Below the pieces are notes generated by a model, which saw only the letters and a list, made by a program, of their open reading frames with translations, had not been told where the DNA came from and made no database searches. Positions 63,977-64,000 of a DNA stretch of 64,000 nt are shown piece after piece. The number at the start of each line of letters is the position of its first letter. Position 1 is the first letter of the stretch. This stretch comes from Dysgonomonas sp. 25. Its GTDB lineage: Bacteria > Bacteroidota > Bacteroidia > Bacteroidales > Dysgonomonadaceae. Made by a program: the position numbers and the translations under genes. The stretch is from contig NZ_QVMN01000006.1 in NCBI RefSeq assembly GCF_010501075.1, forward strand, positions 179,139 through 243,138, in the 5' to 3' direction.

Positions 63977-64000
63977 CCCGAATGCTTGTGTTAATGTCAG

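Larger units (their letters stand above)
63561..64000. other. Gene-free end of the window
   Basis: About 440 bases with no supported gene. It is AT-rich up to 63800, then holds the CA microsatellite and the C-rich/G-rich inverted repeat listed separately. Confidence 0.6.

Overview
The window looks like a chromosomal segment of a member of the Bacteroidales, most like a Dysgonomonas, Parabacteroides or Bacteroides relative. Several things point there: promoters of the Bacteroidetes type (TTTG, then TAnnTTTG) with almost no Shine-Dalgarno sites; secreted proteins with BACON and FISUMP domains; the type IX secretion regulator PorX next to tsaE; a lysS-gpsA-pgi block; a myo-inositol-phosphate synthase; an NrfHA nitrite reductase with split ResB/CcsA cytochrome assembly; and many glycoside hydrolases (GH2, GH38, GH43). 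The species cannot be fixed from the sequence alone. There are no rRNA genes, CRISPR arrays or transposase genes.

Layout. 1-5990: housekeeping (end of a WbqC-like gene, lysS, gpsA, pgi, rlmN), broken by a small GxxExxY gene between inverted repeats. 5987-13329: a run of + strand genes: a secreted DUF6794-like protein, pdxA, a nucleotidyltransferase, an ATP-grasp ligase, a BACON lipoprotein, a HAD protein and inositol-phosphate synthase. 13330-20755 (- strand): a relic of a secreted protein, a GH38 alpha-mannosidase, ahcY, a small lipoprotein and manC. 20911-22653: tRNA-Leu(CAA), then an AT-rich pair of a Crp-like regulator and a TPR-like protein. 22812-28365 (- strand): two GH2 enzymes and a DUF418 membrane protein. 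28561-33572: two tandem HTH regulators facing a pair of secreted proteins. 33761-41086: secreted proteins of unknown role, an outer-membrane beta-barrel protein, DUF488 and an AbiH-like protein, with a dispersed repeat at 35357-35640.

41094-47258 (- strand) is a nitrite-ammonification operon: porin, nrfH, nrfA, resB, ccsA, with a Crp/Fnr regulator at its end and a perfect 18-bp palindrome at its head. porX and tsaE lie on the other side of that palindrome. A membrane LytTR regulator then precedes two FISUMP proteins (50434-53941). Direct repeats in front of the first FISUMP gene resemble repeats in front of the GH38 gene. The second copy of the dispersed repeat, inverted relative to the first, follows at 54042-54409. 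54411-63496 holds apgM (possibly the homoserine kinase analogue serving thrA), a GH43 enzyme, a TlpA-like thioredoxin, thrA, an S41 peptidase, a Sua5/YrdC protein and fabI. The last 500 bases hold no gene, but carry a CA microsatellite and a C-rich/G-rich inverted repeat.

The best leads for something not yet described are four: a shared N-terminal module (VTIGS...ALLDLK) joined to different C-terminal domains at two loci, each beside its own regulators; the nucleotidyltransferase/ATP-grasp/HAD/inositol-phosphate synthase cassette; the paired dispersed repeats, which share words with the GxxExxY flanks; and the palindrome and internal hairpin that may set NrfHA output apart from cytochrome assembly.
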